The notes below the pieces were generated by a model. That model was not told the origin of the DNA. It saw only the letters and a program-made list of their open reading frames with translations, and did no database searches. The translations under genes were made by a program, and so were the position numbers. From assembly GCA_023300235.1 (NCBI GenBank), contig JALZWN010000034.1:1-33513 (forward strand): a DNA stretch of 33,513 nucleotides, read 5' to 3'. Source of the stretch: Mariniblastus sp. (GTDB lineage: Bacteria; Planctomycetota; Planctomycetia; Pirellulales; Pirellulaceae). Positions 13,742 to 22,697 of the stretch are shown piece by piece (positions within the stretch are counted from its first letter, which is position 1; every line of letters begins with the position of its first letter).

Positions 13742-16700
13742 TCAGGCAGCTTGAATACTACGCATTTCCGCAGCCCAAGCAATCCAATCATTGATCTCTT
13801 CAAGATCCGGCTTCTTACCATTTCGAATGATTCGAATGCCTTCTTTGGACTCCGCAAACGGCAAAATCAAATTCAGCAAACTCTGCGGCTGCATCGTAGC
13901 CAAAGTCTCCGGTTCGGTAATGTCACAACCGACCAACAACTGAGCATCATGGCCTCGCAGGTTTGGAATCCGGCAGACAAGCCGAGCCTGATGCTGCCAA
14001 TCACGGACAACCGCAGCCGTGATTCGCTTGTAGTTCAACTTCGTCGCCATCGACTCAGCAGTCTGCTTCAGAAAATCGTCTACTGTCACCACGTCGATCG
14101 CAGAAAATCGCTCCGCCGTTTTTACACCAATCGACGGGGCGGCTTCAAGATCATCTCCCAAGTTCAAATAAAACCTGAGCTTCTTTCCTGAGTCATTCGA
14201 CGTCGTTTTGCTCGATCTAACTTCAGTGGTTTCTGGCTTTCGCACGGGACGACTTGGCACAGGAGCCAATGACGGCGCTACGCCTGCTTCCCGCTCACTC
14301 CGATCCGAGTGCAATGCCCGACTGACTCGCTCGCCAGTTCGTTCTGGGTTGCGCTCCGCGTTACGATCGGCGTTTCGCTCAATAAATTGACGCGACGGAC
14401 GCCCCATTCGTTCACCACGATCCGTCCGACTGGTACGCGAACGTCGAGCATCCCGATCCGAATCGGCTTGACTATACGACGTCCGAGACTCTCGCGGTTG
14501 TCCCTCACGAACGGGACGGCTGGGACGAGCTATACGGGATTGGTAGTCACGAGGACTTCGCTGGCTTTGCGCTGGACCGCCGCTACCGCGGTCACTTCGT
14601 CCTCGCGAGCTGCGTTCAACGAAATACGGGCGGGGTCTACGCTGCCAACGATCACGAGATTGATTCGCATTGCGTTGCAAACTGGACACTCGATCAAAAT
14701 CGATCGCATCTGCAATTCCGCCAGATCGGCTCGCATTCATCCGACTATACCGCTGAACCCGCTCAACCAAAGCTTGAGCCGACAGTCCGATCAATTCAGC
14801 TGGTCCATAAACCCCTGCGGCAACCAACAATCGAGCCTCAACGTCCTTGATGCCGGGGATGGTAGACAATAACCACAGCTCCGATTGCCAAGCTTCCACC
14901 TGTTCCAATGCGATCCCGATACCTTCAGCGTACTCTTGGGTGATCTGGAAAACATCAGCCACACTTGCGATTCGATGATCCTTGAAAAACCTAAGATCAT
15001 CTGCACCAAACAATCGAATGTCGTGCAACAAAGTGCTGTCCTCAACCGCTGGGCTAAGCTGAATCTTTTCTGCAAACGACTCAACCGGCAACGCCGAAAA
15101 CTGATTCGACACGGGCGCCCGGTAGCTTTTATTCTCTTGGCTACGACGATGACTAACCGGCGAACTGACTACCGGTGGCTCGGAATAAATCCGCGGTCGA
15201 CCGCCCAACAACACATCGTCGTTACGAACGTACTTTGACAGCGGATAGGGAGCGGATCGATTCTGGTCGACTTGTGTACGCGACAACTCTTGGCGAAGAT
15301 GCTCAAGCCCATCGACCATCGGCTTAGTCACGCGATAGGTTTGATCGTGAGCAACTCGTGTTTCGCGACGTGGTGCCACTGGAACGACCGGTCGTGAAGT
15401 TTGCGGACCATTCAACTCCAACACACGGACATCGGGGAAACGATCGGCAAGATAACGATGCTGCGAGAACAAGATCACCTGATGGCCCTGCCGAACAACT
15501 TCCGTCAACAAATCAGCCGTTGGATTAATTTGGTCGTTTTCAATGTGAGCAAAAACGTCATCAATCATCGTTGGCAATTCGACACCAAACGTTGCCTGCA
15601 ATTGCTCTTTCCCCGACAACGCAAGGCTTAAATAAACCTGATCTTGCGTGCCAGGACGCAACGCTTCAAACGCCACCACCTGACCGTTCGCAGTTTGCAC
15701 CTCAAGCTGACACAATTCCGAACGACCGGGATTGACCAAATACACTCGCGTTAACTCACCCGCGGTCAGTCTTGGCAACCAATTCGCCGCACGCACCAGA
15801 ATCGGATCCTTCGTGGCCGACTGAGGTCGACTGCTTTGCTGAGCCTGAACGGAACGACGTTGCTCTTCAAGCCGCAACAACTCGGCATCGATACTGGACA
15901 CACGTGTTTGATCGAACGCGATCAGCTTGTTGACCAAGTCGTCTCGCTGCCGAAGTTGATCGGCGAGCTGACGGTTTAGCTCGTCTAATTCAGTATCAAA
16001 ACGACCTTGTCGAGCAAAAACGTGAGCGCGTTCAGCTTCCAAGGACGCCAACCGATTTCGCTCGTGGCTCAAGTCAGGCTCAATCCGAACTGGCTGAGGA
16101 ACCGCGGTGGTGACCGGGCCAATGAATCGTTTCCGAGCTTCCAAATAGCCTTCGTGCTGAGCACACTGACAAAATTTTGAATCGGCTCGCACAATCAAAT
16201 CCGCTCCCGCTGGATCTTGCAGATGAATCTCTTTGATCAAGCCCGCACGGCGTTGGACCAAGCGTTCGATGTTTTCGCCCATCTCGGTGTAACATCGTCG
16301 CAACTGCTTAAGCTCTGTCGCAGCCGATTTGTGTCGCAAATGCTTGTACTGATGAGACAACTCGTTGCACAAACGGTACAAATCGTCTCGCATGTGCTGG
16401 CACAAATCTCCCAACGAACCCGCCAACTGATCGGTATCGATCCGCGACGAATCGTCAACGCTGGCCCAGTGGTTCGCACTTCGCTCAGCCTGATCGACCT
16501 TGCTCTCTAAAGCGACAAGAATCTCACGAGCGTTGTGATACGGGTGGTCGTTGGACTCAAGCGTCAGCTCGTTCCACACCAACATCTCGTCCCGCAAACG
16601 AACGCGTTGATTTTGCACGTCCGACTGCACGTTTCGCCAACGTCGGATCTGATTTTCTAATTCATCCAAACGGGTATACAGCGAAGCATCTTCCGCTTGC

Positions 16701-17464
16701 TTCTCAACCACCGGGTAAATGACTTCCGTTGGCGCGTTGTCGATTCTTAACTGCAACGATTGAATCTCAGCATCGATTCGTGACAACTGATCGATCGACG
16801 GGCCTGAGCCAATTTCACTGATTCGAGCTTGGGTGGTCGCAATCAACGAATCCAAAGATGCCAACTGACGTTGGAAATCAAGTTGACTCGTTTCCAAACG
16901 CAAGATGTCAGCCCGCTCGTTTTTCAACGAAATCATTTTCGCTTCAATCGCGATCAACTGTGACTGAAGAGACTCCAAGGTTTGCTGATGCCTCAACAGA
17001 ACGGAATCGTCACCCGCCGCTTGAATGCCTAAATCGACACCCAATTCGCGATGCAGAACCGTCGCCAACCGGTTTGCATTGCTGCGCGTATCGCGGCAAC
17101 TGAAATTGAAAACCGTATCGTAAACACTCGGCGACACATTAGCGGTCAAATCCGCTTGCGTGATCGGAGCTTTGGGCTGGTAACCATCCAACGCTTGCAC
17201 CGACAATACGTTCCCATCATTCGGCCGACGCAATAAATCAAAACGCTGCCCAACCAAATTCACTCGACTGCGTCCAATTCGCCCATTGGAGCGACTTGCC
17301 AAGTCGCCATGCCGACCGAAAAGAAGGTTTTGGAAAAAGCGTCCGACCGTGGACTTGCCTGTTGCTTTTTCTCCATAAACGAACGTTAAAGCGTTCGAAA
17401 TTTCATTCAGTTGAACCGATTGCAATCCTGCGCCTGCATCGATGTCAATTTGTTCCAGCTTCAT
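13742..17464 (-). CDS. SMC/YhaN-like coiled-coil ATPase fused to DUF4332-like HhH regions
   Basis: A 1240-residue protein. Walker A is GEKATGKST (31-39) in a domain opening MKLEQIDIDAG. Long coiled coils follow at about 155-415 and 465-545 with FCQCAQHEGY (431-440) between them. The second ATPase half has a signature-like LRPGTQDQVYLSLALSG (602-618), Walker B LPTMIDDVF (630-638, DD rather than DE) and an H-loop FSQH (666-669). This is the order in Rad50/SMC/YhaN-type ATPases. Residues about 812-910 and 1097-1215 look like DUF4332, a helix-hairpin-helix type region (LSTIPGIKDVEARLLVAAGV; AAPSIGVKTAERF; CRIPNLRGHDAQLLVGCDI). The two are joined by an Arg/Ser/Asp-rich, surely disordered linker (about 926-1075). 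GGAG lies 7 bases before the ATG. It is monocistronic. DNA binding and repair are inferred from the domains only. Confidence 0.82.
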   Translation of the reverse strand: MKLEQIDIDAGAGLQSVQLNEISNALTFVYGEKATGKSTVGRFFQNLLFGRHGDLASRSNGRIGRSRVNLVGQRFDLLRRPNDGNVLSVQALDGYQPKAPITQADLTANVSPSVYDTVFNFSCRDTRSNANRLATVLHRELGVDLGIQAAGDDSVLLRHQQTLESLQSQLIAIEAKMISLKNERADILRLETSQLDFQRQLASLDSLIATTQARISEIGSGPSIDQLSRIDAEIQSLQLRIDNAPTEVIYPVVEKQAEDASLYTRLDELENQIRRWRNVQSDVQNQRVRLRDEMLVWNELTLESNDHPYHNAREILVALESKVDQAERSANHWASVDDSSRIDTDQLAGSLGDLCQHMRDDLYRLCNELSHQYKHLRHKSAATELKQLRRCYTEMGENIERLVQRRAGLIKEIHLQDPAGADLIVRADSKFCQCAQHEGYLEARKRFIGPVTTAVPQPVRIEPDLSHERNRLASLEAERAHVFARQGRFDTELDELNRQLADQLRQRDDLVNKLIAFDQTRVSSIDAELLRLEEQRRSVQAQQSSRPQSATKDPILVRAANWLPRLTAGELTRVYLVNPGRSELCQLEVQTANGQVVAFEALRPGTQDQVYLSLALSGKEQLQATFGVELPTMIDDVFAHIENDQINPTADLLTEVVRQGHQVILFSQHRYLADRFPDVRVLELNGPQTSRPVVPVAPRRETRVAHDQTYRVTKPMVDGLEHLRQELSRTQVDQNRSAPYPLSKYVRNDDVLLGGRPRIYSEPPVVSSPVSHRRSQENKSYRAPVSNQFSALPVESFAEKIQLSPAVEDSTLLHDIRLFGADDLRFFKDHRIASVADVFQITQEYAEGIGIALEQVEAWQSELWLLSTIPGIKDVEARLLVAAGVYGPAELIGLSAQALVERVQRYSRMNASRSGGIADAIDFDRVSSLQRNANQSRDRWQRRPRPYFVERSSRGRSDRGSGGPAQSQRSPRDYQSRIARPSRPVREGQPRESRTSYSQADSDRDARRSRTSRTDRGERMGRPSRQFIERNADRNAERNPERTGERVSRALHSDRSEREAGVAPSLAPVPSRPVRKPETTEVRSSKTTSNDSGKKLRFYLNLGDDLEAAPSIGVKTAERFSAIDVVTVDDFLKQTAESMATKLNYKRITAAVVRDWQHQARLVCRIPNLRGHDAQLLVGCDITEPETLATMQPQSLLNLILPFAESKEGIRIIRNGKKPDLEEINDWIAWAAEMRSIQAA

Positions 17465-17805
17465 TTGTTCGCTCCATGTTGAGCATCCAAACGCTTCGTG
17501 CAGATTCTACCTGCTGCACTTTTAGAGCGTCTTGGATGTCGATTCCGTTCGACGATTCACGGGGTGTAGATTGATTTGAGACCGAAATTTAATCTAGGAG
17601 GTTTTAATCACCTAGGTTGATCTGCGGTGCTAGCAATGTAGACGCGGGCTTCCAGCCTGCGCTTGAGACGAAACCCCGTGTTTATCAGTGTGCATCCGGG
17701 GTGAGTTTCCCAATCTGGCACATCCAAAAATCACGTTCCTTCTCGACACGCAGCCAGCCCAGCCCCCCGTAACCCCCAGGCCCCGGCACCCCACTCCACA
17801 AACGA
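17465..17805. other. Intergenic region with repeat fragments
   Basis: No gene is seen in these 341 bases. AATCTAGG (17591-17598) and CCTAGGTT (17611-17618) form an inverted repeat. GCGGGCTTCCAGCCTGCGC (about 17644-17662) is a short palindrome related to the hairpin of the dispersed repeat family. ACCCCG...CGGGGT brackets a segment reading TGTTTATCAGTGTGCATC (near 17680), which resembles short intergenic repeats common in planctomycetes. A TAGAAT on the minus strand (17509-17504) could be the -10 of the ATPase gene; its -35 is poor. Confidence 0.4.
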
Positions 17806-18630
17806 CTACTTCTTGACCGCCACCACGTAGGCGATCCAGCAAGGCGCACTCGGGCTAACGTCTCTGCGATTCCACTCGCCAGTGTCCTCGCCGTCTTCGT
17901 CTTCCTCTTCGAAGTACACGTGTGATTCAGCGAAACCAGCTTCTTCCAGCATCTCACGAACTTCCGGCAACGTCCAAAAACGCCAGTGGTACTCAAACGC
18001 ACGTTTCAGCTTGCTTCCGTCTTTAAACTTAAAGCTGATCGCAAACGAAGCATCGTGGTTGACGGGGTTGTGTGAAATTTGCTCCCAGTAATACTTAAAA
18101 CCGCGTTTGCCTTTTTTGATCTTCCGCTTGTCGACGTGCCCTTCGATCAAACAATCGCCGCCGCCCATCATGTCCATCACCATGACGCCTTTATCGTTCA
18201 TGTTCTTGTAAGCGGCCTTAAAATAGGCAACCACTTCCGTGCGCGTCTTAAAGATCCAAAACGAAAAATTCTGTGCCGCCAGCACATCCGCTCGCGGCCG
18301 GTTCAGCTTACGCACGTCTTGTTCCAACAGCCGCACTCGTTTTTGCTGTTCGTCGTCCAACCGAGCCAGATTATTATCGCGGCCCCATTGCAACGTTTCC
18401 GGACACAGGTCAACACCCAACGCCGTTCGCTTGGGACTAGCAGCTACCCAACTACAACAAACCGCGAACGTGCCACAAAAATCTTCCCGCAGCGAGTACG
18501 GCTTATTCTTAAACACGTCACGATAGGCTTGCTCAAAGAACTCGACCTCGTGATCAGGCGACTGAACGGATTTTTGGTAACAGAGAAACTTGTCAGCTTT
18601 TTCAGCAAGTGTTTTTTTCGATATGGCCAT
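17806..18630 (-). CDS. Class I SAM-dependent methyltransferase
   Basis: A 274-residue cytoplasmic protein starting at ATG 18630 (MAISKKTLAEKADKF); an in-frame TTG at 18645 is less likely. Motif I is present as REDFCGTFAVCCSWV followed by GVDLCPETLQWGRDNN, the SAM-binding loop and acidic end of strand 2. QDVRKLNRPRADVLAAQNFSFW matches the motif with the acidic residue and a substrate-facing aromatic. After VMVMDMMGGGDC, the C-terminal part is Lys-rich (HVDKRKIKKGKRGFKYYW), has an acidic stretch (EEEDEDGED) and ends SPSAPCWIAYVVAVKK. The methyl acceptor is unknown. It has no close partner genes, and the 340 bases after it hold only repeat fragments. Confidence 0.82.
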   Translation of the reverse strand: MAISKKTLAEKADKFLCYQKSVQSPDHEVEFFEQAYRDVFKNKPYSLREDFCGTFAVCCSWVAASPKRTALGVDLCPETLQWGRDNNLARLDDEQQKRVRLLEQDVRKLNRPRADVLAAQNFSFWIFKTRTEVVAYFKAAYKNMNDKGVMVMDMMGGGDCLIEGHVDKRKIKKGKRGFKYYWEQISHNPVNHDASFAISFKFKDGSKLKRAFEYHWRFWTLPEVREMLEEAGFAESHVYFEEEDEDGEDTGEWNRRDVSPSAPCWIAYVVAVKK

Positions 18631-19126
18631 CTGGTCGTTTGGCAAAGTTGATTTTCAAAGGTGGTAAGAAACGAACCATAACACGAGCTTATAGTTTTAA
18701 AAACCACGAATTCCGCGTTAAACGCATTAGCGTCAAAAGTCGGTCCGCTACCAACAAAAAGCGACCGAAAAACGCCGCCCGCTCAGCATTGGCAGCCCCA
18801 CCATGGGCTTCCAGATCTTATCGCTCAGACAACCCAGGCCTCGATCCGACGAGCCATAATATATAAACTGCGCCACCCTTGAGGATATCCTCGGGGTAAC
18901 GAACAGCTTATCCCACAACTTTTTTTTTGAGCAACGCATCTCCCCGGTTTGTTGCGAAGCATCCAGATAAGCACCTACTGCGGACACCGGCCAACGAAAC
19001 AACTTCTTGCCGCAACATCGACACCAAACCATTTCAACCTGACCGACCGACATTTACGGCTCAGCTGCAAAAGAAATTTTAACGCAAAGCCCGTCGACAC
19101 AACCACCTGTAGAAAAACAACCTCCA
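18631..19126. other. Intergenic region between divergent genes
   Basis: No convincing gene is seen in these 496 bases. GAGGATATCCTC (18881-18892) is a perfect 12-base palindrome that could be an operator. AT-rich ATAATATATAAA lies just before it (about 18857). No good -35/-10 pair for the small gene at 19127 was found. Confidence 0.35.
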
Positions 19127-19402
19127 ATGCGCCCCGACACACCGCCCAACGAAAAATGCCCGCATCTTGGCCAAGTCAAGTGTGATCTCGTTTGCAAATA
19201 CAATCACTTTGAATCAGACGACCTAACCATCGATGCCTACGAACTAAAATGCCTCAACTGCGGTTGGCGAGACACGATCGGCTATCGCAGCGATGAAATG
19301 GAAGACGAACCCGACGACACGAACGTCAAGCAATGCCCGTTCTGCAAACTAAGCGACCTGTGCGCCGGTAAGAACCCTTGCCAACAGAGCCCGACTACGT
19401 AA
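19127..19402 (+). CDS. Small cysteine-rich, zinc-ribbon-like protein
   Basis: A 91-residue protein with nine Cys: C11, C19, C23, C42, C45, C70, C73, C79 and C85. The pairs C42-LN-C45 and C70-PF-C73 look like zinc-ribbon knuckles, and CPHLG..KC...C like a third site, so one or two structural zinc sites are likely. The stretch between is acidic (DEMEDEPDDT). There is no signal peptide. I do not recognise the family. The regular Cys spacing argues that the gene is real despite its size, and the ATG is the first in frame. It is divergent from the methyltransferase gene and convergent with the Gln-rich protein gene. Confidence 0.6.
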   Translation: MRPDTPPNEKCPHLGQVKCDLVCKYNHFESDDLTIDAYELKCLNCGWRDTIGYRSDEMEDEPDDTNVKQCPFCKLSDLCAGKNPCQQSPTT

Positions 19403-19569
19403 CACGTCCTCTCCCAAGCGTGCCAGCTTGCAGCAACCTGAAAACGCCAACCTAGAATCTTCGCCTGCTAAACTTCCGACCAATCAAACCGCAGCGATCT
19501 TCCCCCAAGCTCCGATACTAAAATTTAGTTTTGTCGAATCAATGCGGGCAGCGATGTTCAGCTGATCGC

Positions 19570-20892
19570 CTACGGGGAAAGGTAACGCAACAAATTCCTC
19601 AACGGCTGGCCATCCATATAAGCCGTCGGCTGACCGATGATTCCTTGGCCCAATCGAGCTCCTTGGGCACTCGCAAGTGGAAGCAACGGCGTATAGGCCC
19701 CTGTGCCAAAGAGCCCGTTGGAAAACCAACCACTCCCCGAAGCCCCCGTCGATTGAAATTGCGGCACACCTAATCCAGACTGAAACTGGTAACCGCCTTG
19801 CGGCTGCACCTGATAATTCGCACCCGATTGCCCCAAGAACCCACCGTAAGTCGAAGCCACATTCGGGTTCAAAGTCGGCACTTGATTCGCCGCTTGGACG
19901 ACCCTCTGGTTCACCGTCTGCGGCCGAAAAAGCGGAGCCGGTGTCGTCGGCGCAGCCGTCCGAGCAGCCGCCTGAGCCACGCAACAATTCTGCGGTACAC
20001 AACAACATTGCGGCTTCGCAACACTGTTGGCAACCGACGTAGCTTGCTTCGAAACCGACGTGCTGTTTGTCGACGCATTCCTTGCACCAGACGAACTGTT
20101 CGCTGCTACCGATGACGACCAATCGGCCCGAGCCACCGAGCTATCGCGGTTGCCGGTCGTCGTCGAACTCACCTGCTGCACCACAGCCTGATTTAACCTC
20201 GCAGTTGTCGTCCGAGTGGTACTAGTTGAACTACTACGGGTGGCCAGCACTGGATCTGCTGCGCGGTTGTTCGCAGGATTCGCCGGCGTCGGAGCCTGTT
20301 GCGAACGAAAGCCGACTGAACTGCTTTGCCGTTGAGCACGATACTGTTGTTGCTGAGCAAGCCACTGTTGATATTGCTGGTACTGTTGTTGAGTTTGTTG
20401 CTGCTGAAGTTCTTGCTGGTAACGTTGCCACAAAGCAGGATCTACATTCCCGACACCCGCCGTCGCTTGAACACCCGCTGCCGTTTGACCGATCGTACTA
20501 TTGCTGGCACGATTCAAACTCCCCGTCGGCGTTGTCGTACTCGACAAACGCCCGCCCAGAGAAGCCCGTTCGGCAGTCCCGGTTCGACTGCTTGCCAACG
20601 CCCCGGAAGCTGAACTGCCGCTGGCCGGATAGGGATAAGCTAAAGCAGGTTGTTGCGGATTGATTGTCGTTCGTGGCACCGGTTGCGCCTGCGAACCAGC
20701 TGCTCCGGCGGTCACCACAGAGCCACTGGCAGAAACAGACTGCCCGCTGCCAAACGGACGAAAGCCAACGAACGGAGCTTCAGCTGTGGAACCGCTTTGA
20801 GCCGTCGCAGTCGAAACATCGATCCACGCACCAAACAGAACCACTCCGCAAGCCAAAACAAGTTTACTGCCAACGCCAAATTTCAAAACCAC
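19570..20892 (-). CDS. Secreted low-complexity Gln/Ser/Ala-rich protein
   Basis: A 440-residue protein with GTG start at 20892 and a GGAG ribosome site 7 bases before it. A signal peptide covers about 1-31 (KLVLACGVVLFGAWIDVSTATA). The mature part is low complexity: a Gln/Tyr-rich stretch at about 157-188 (QQQQTQQQYQQYQQWLAQQQ), Ser/Thr/Ala-rich stretches before and after, and a Cys cluster KPQCCCVPQNCCVAQ (293-307). The last 110 residues are Gly/Gln-rich (NYQVQPQGGYQFQSGLGVPQ) and end with AYMDGQPLRNLLRYLSP. There is no enzyme motif. It is probably an extracellular or cell-envelope protein; the Cys cluster could cross-link or bind metal. I do not recognise a family. Confidence 0.7.
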   Translation of the reverse strand: MVLKFGVGSKLVLACGVVLFGAWIDVSTATAQSGSTAEAPFVGFRPFGSGQSVSASGSVVTAGAAGSQAQPVPRTTINPQQPALAYPYPASGSSASGALASSRTGTAERASLGGRLSSTTTPTGSLNRASNSTIGQTAAGVQATAGVGNVDPALWQRYQQELQQQQTQQQYQQYQQWLAQQQQYRAQRQSSSVGFRSQQAPTPANPANNRAADPVLATRSSSTSTTRTTTARLNQAVVQQVSSTTTGNRDSSVARADWSSSVAANSSSGARNASTNSTSVSKQATSVANSVAKPQCCCVPQNCCVAQAAARTAAPTTPAPLFRPQTVNQRVVQAANQVPTLNPNVASTYGGFLGQSGANYQVQPQGGYQFQSGLGVPQFQSTGASGSGWFSNGLFGTGAYTPLLPLASAQGARLGQGIIGQPTAYMDGQPLRNLLRYLSP

Positions 20893-21109
20893 GATGCCAC
20901 TCCGTCACTTCAAATTGAATTTTCCCAAACATTCATTAGCAAAATTCATAAACCGAGCAAATAGAGGTTAATTTCCGCCGCTCAATATCCGACGGCCCAA
21001 GGCACTTATCGCCAGACAACCAACCGAACGTCAACGAGCAACAGGTCCGCTAGCAAGCAACGACCTAACGCCGGGCCGGCCGCACCTGCTCAACTGACTC
21101 AGCTTCCAT

Positions 21110-22333
21110 CTATCGAGGCGTTTTTTCCGCTTTCCATTGCTCAAGAAACTTCATCAATCGCTCCTTCAACTGCGGATCACGTGCGATCTGGACCGCCTTG
21201 GCCTGAACCTCAATCGCCTTGTCGACGTCGCCTTGAATAAACGCCAAGTGAGCCTGAGTTTCCAAAACATCAGCCACCGGCTTTGCCTTCACGGCCGCAT
21301 CTGCCAGCTCACGAGCTTTCGCCACCATCTTTGGACTCACAGCAGTACCGCCCAAATGCATCTGCACGGCAATCCAAGCGATCGAGTTCTGCAGACCAAC
21401 ACCGTTGGCCGATTTAGCGACGTCAAAAAACACATTCTCCGCTTCCGACATTTTCTCCGACGCCATAATCTCCAACTTCAACATCTTCATGTCGATCGCC
21501 TCATCATCACTGGCCTTCAGCAGCATCTGATCCAACTGCTTAACAGCCGTCCCAGCCTCCTCCGACGCCCACAAGATCTCGACCTTGGTAAACTCAAGCG
21601 GCATTCGATCCTGCTCATTAGCCCCTGCAATGATCGTGTCCAACTTCGCCAATGACTCGCGAACTTTCCCAGCTTGGAACAACTTATAAACTTGGCTGAC
21701 CTCCGAATCCAATTTTTCTCGACGCTGCTGGCGTTCGATTTTTAATTTTTGATAAGCCAACGCATCGAACTTATCCGTCACCACCAACTCCAGCGGTTCA
21801 TCGAGTTCCAGCGGATGTCCGATCCATTCGACCTTGCCCGATTTACCGATCAAAAACGCAGCCGGAATTCCTGGCACCCCACTGGCTTCGGTATAACTCA
21901 CGTGACTCGAACCGTCAGGATCCGTCGTCAAGCAATAATTCTTAGTAAGCTCCGCGTAAGTCTTCGACGGATCGTTGCGAACCTTGCGCTGCAAAAACGC
22001 AGCCACCGTCTCCATCGACTCGTCGGTGATACTGATCACCTGCACGCCCTTGTCTACATATTTTTCTTGCAGCTCGCTCAAGTGTGGCATCGAAGCAACA
22101 CACGGCGGACACCAAGTCGCCCAAAACTCGACAACGTAAACCTTCCCTGCCTCGAATTTGGTGACCTCTGGAAATCGATCGCCATTGCCCTTGGAAACCC
22201 AGCTCTCAACATCCAATTCGGGCGCAACCGACCCCACGACCAAGCTAGGCCCTGCAAGCTCCTGCCAACCAAAAGCAGGTGTGATTAAAGCCAACAACAT
22301 CGCCACAGAAAATAGATTACGGAAACAACTCAA
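21110..22333 (-). CDS. Secreted TlpA/ResA-like thioredoxin with C-terminal TPR-like helices
   Basis: A 407-residue protein. TTG at 22333 has a GGGAGAG ribosome site just before it and gives a signal peptide (about 1-22, ending PAFG). The thioredoxin domain has VGSVAPELDVESWV, VYVVEFWATWCPPCVASMPHL with Cys75 and Cys78, and the cis-Pro in GVPGIPAAFLIG (Pro157). It should therefore be a redox-active thiol-disulfide protein outside the cytoplasm. The helical C-terminal part (about 200-405) ends LETQAHLAFIQGDVDKAIE, matching NDTMAHFAYLIDGDLDRAIE in the CXXC-less paralogue at 10014-11354. The partner and pathway are unknown; there is no cytochrome-biogenesis gene nearby. Confidence 0.88.
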   Translation of the reverse strand: MSCFRNLFSVAMLLALITPAFGWQELAGPSLVVGSVAPELDVESWVSKGNGDRFPEVTKFEAGKVYVVEFWATWCPPCVASMPHLSELQEKYVDKGVQVISITDESMETVAAFLQRKVRNDPSKTYAELTKNYCLTTDPDGSSHVSYTEASGVPGIPAAFLIGKSGKVEWIGHPLELDEPLELVVTDKFDALAYQKLKIERQQRREKLDSEVSQVYKLFQAGKVRESLAKLDTIIAGANEQDRMPLEFTKVEILWASEEAGTAVKQLDQMLLKASDDEAIDMKMLKLEIMASEKMSEAENVFFDVAKSANGVGLQNSIAWIAVQMHLGGTAVSPKMVAKARELADAAVKAKPVADVLETQAHLAFIQGDVDKAIEVQAKAVQIARDPQLKERLMKFLEQWKAEKTPR

Positions 22334-22618
22334 CTAACTCTCCCAATTCAACGAAGACTCAAACAAACGCTTTAGCCACAATTACCACAGCAGGCGGACT
22401 TTCATCCTACGAAAACTACACTGCCGAATCGAGTTCATTCTCGACGCCCACTGCATCGACCGCGAAAATCATCGCGAATCTACGGCACTTTCCCATCCAC
22501 CCGAATGACGCGTTTCCACGCAAGATTCTTACATCGCTTAAGTAAGCTTTGCCGAAATCGCCGGGGCCAGCGACGCCAACGCTCCTTCAGAAGTGCCAGC
22601 AACACTGATAGCACAAAC
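22334..22618. other. Intergenic region, nothing recognised
   Basis: No gene, clear promoter or repeat was found between the start of the TlpA-like gene and the argG terminator. Confidence 0.4.
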
Positions 22619-22647
22619 AAAAAATCCCGAACGAAATCTCGCTCGGG
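22619..22647 (-). terminator. Rho-independent terminator of argG
   Basis: On the minus strand CCCGAGCGA pairs with TCGTTCGGG (nine pairs, one of them G.U) around GATT, followed by ATTTTTT (22625-22619). It lies about 50 bases after the argG stop. Confidence 0.8.
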
Positions 22648-22697
22648 CTACTCAGAAATGTCTATCTATTGACTGTAAATCACAGACTTACGGCAAC

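Noticed and set aside
17630-17842. 70-residue frame containing RMHTDKHG
   Set aside because: The peptide arises from a short intergenic repeat (TGTTTATCAGTGTGCATC region) often mis-called as coding.
18748-19053. 101-residue minus-strand frame with CRCCGKK
   Set aside because: It has only one Cys cluster, no ribosome site, and an AT-rich signal-like region in the middle; no family resemblance.
19484-20122. 212-residue open frame on the minus strand
   Set aside because: It overlaps the Gln-rich secreted protein in another frame; the latter has a signal peptide and ribosome site, this one does not.
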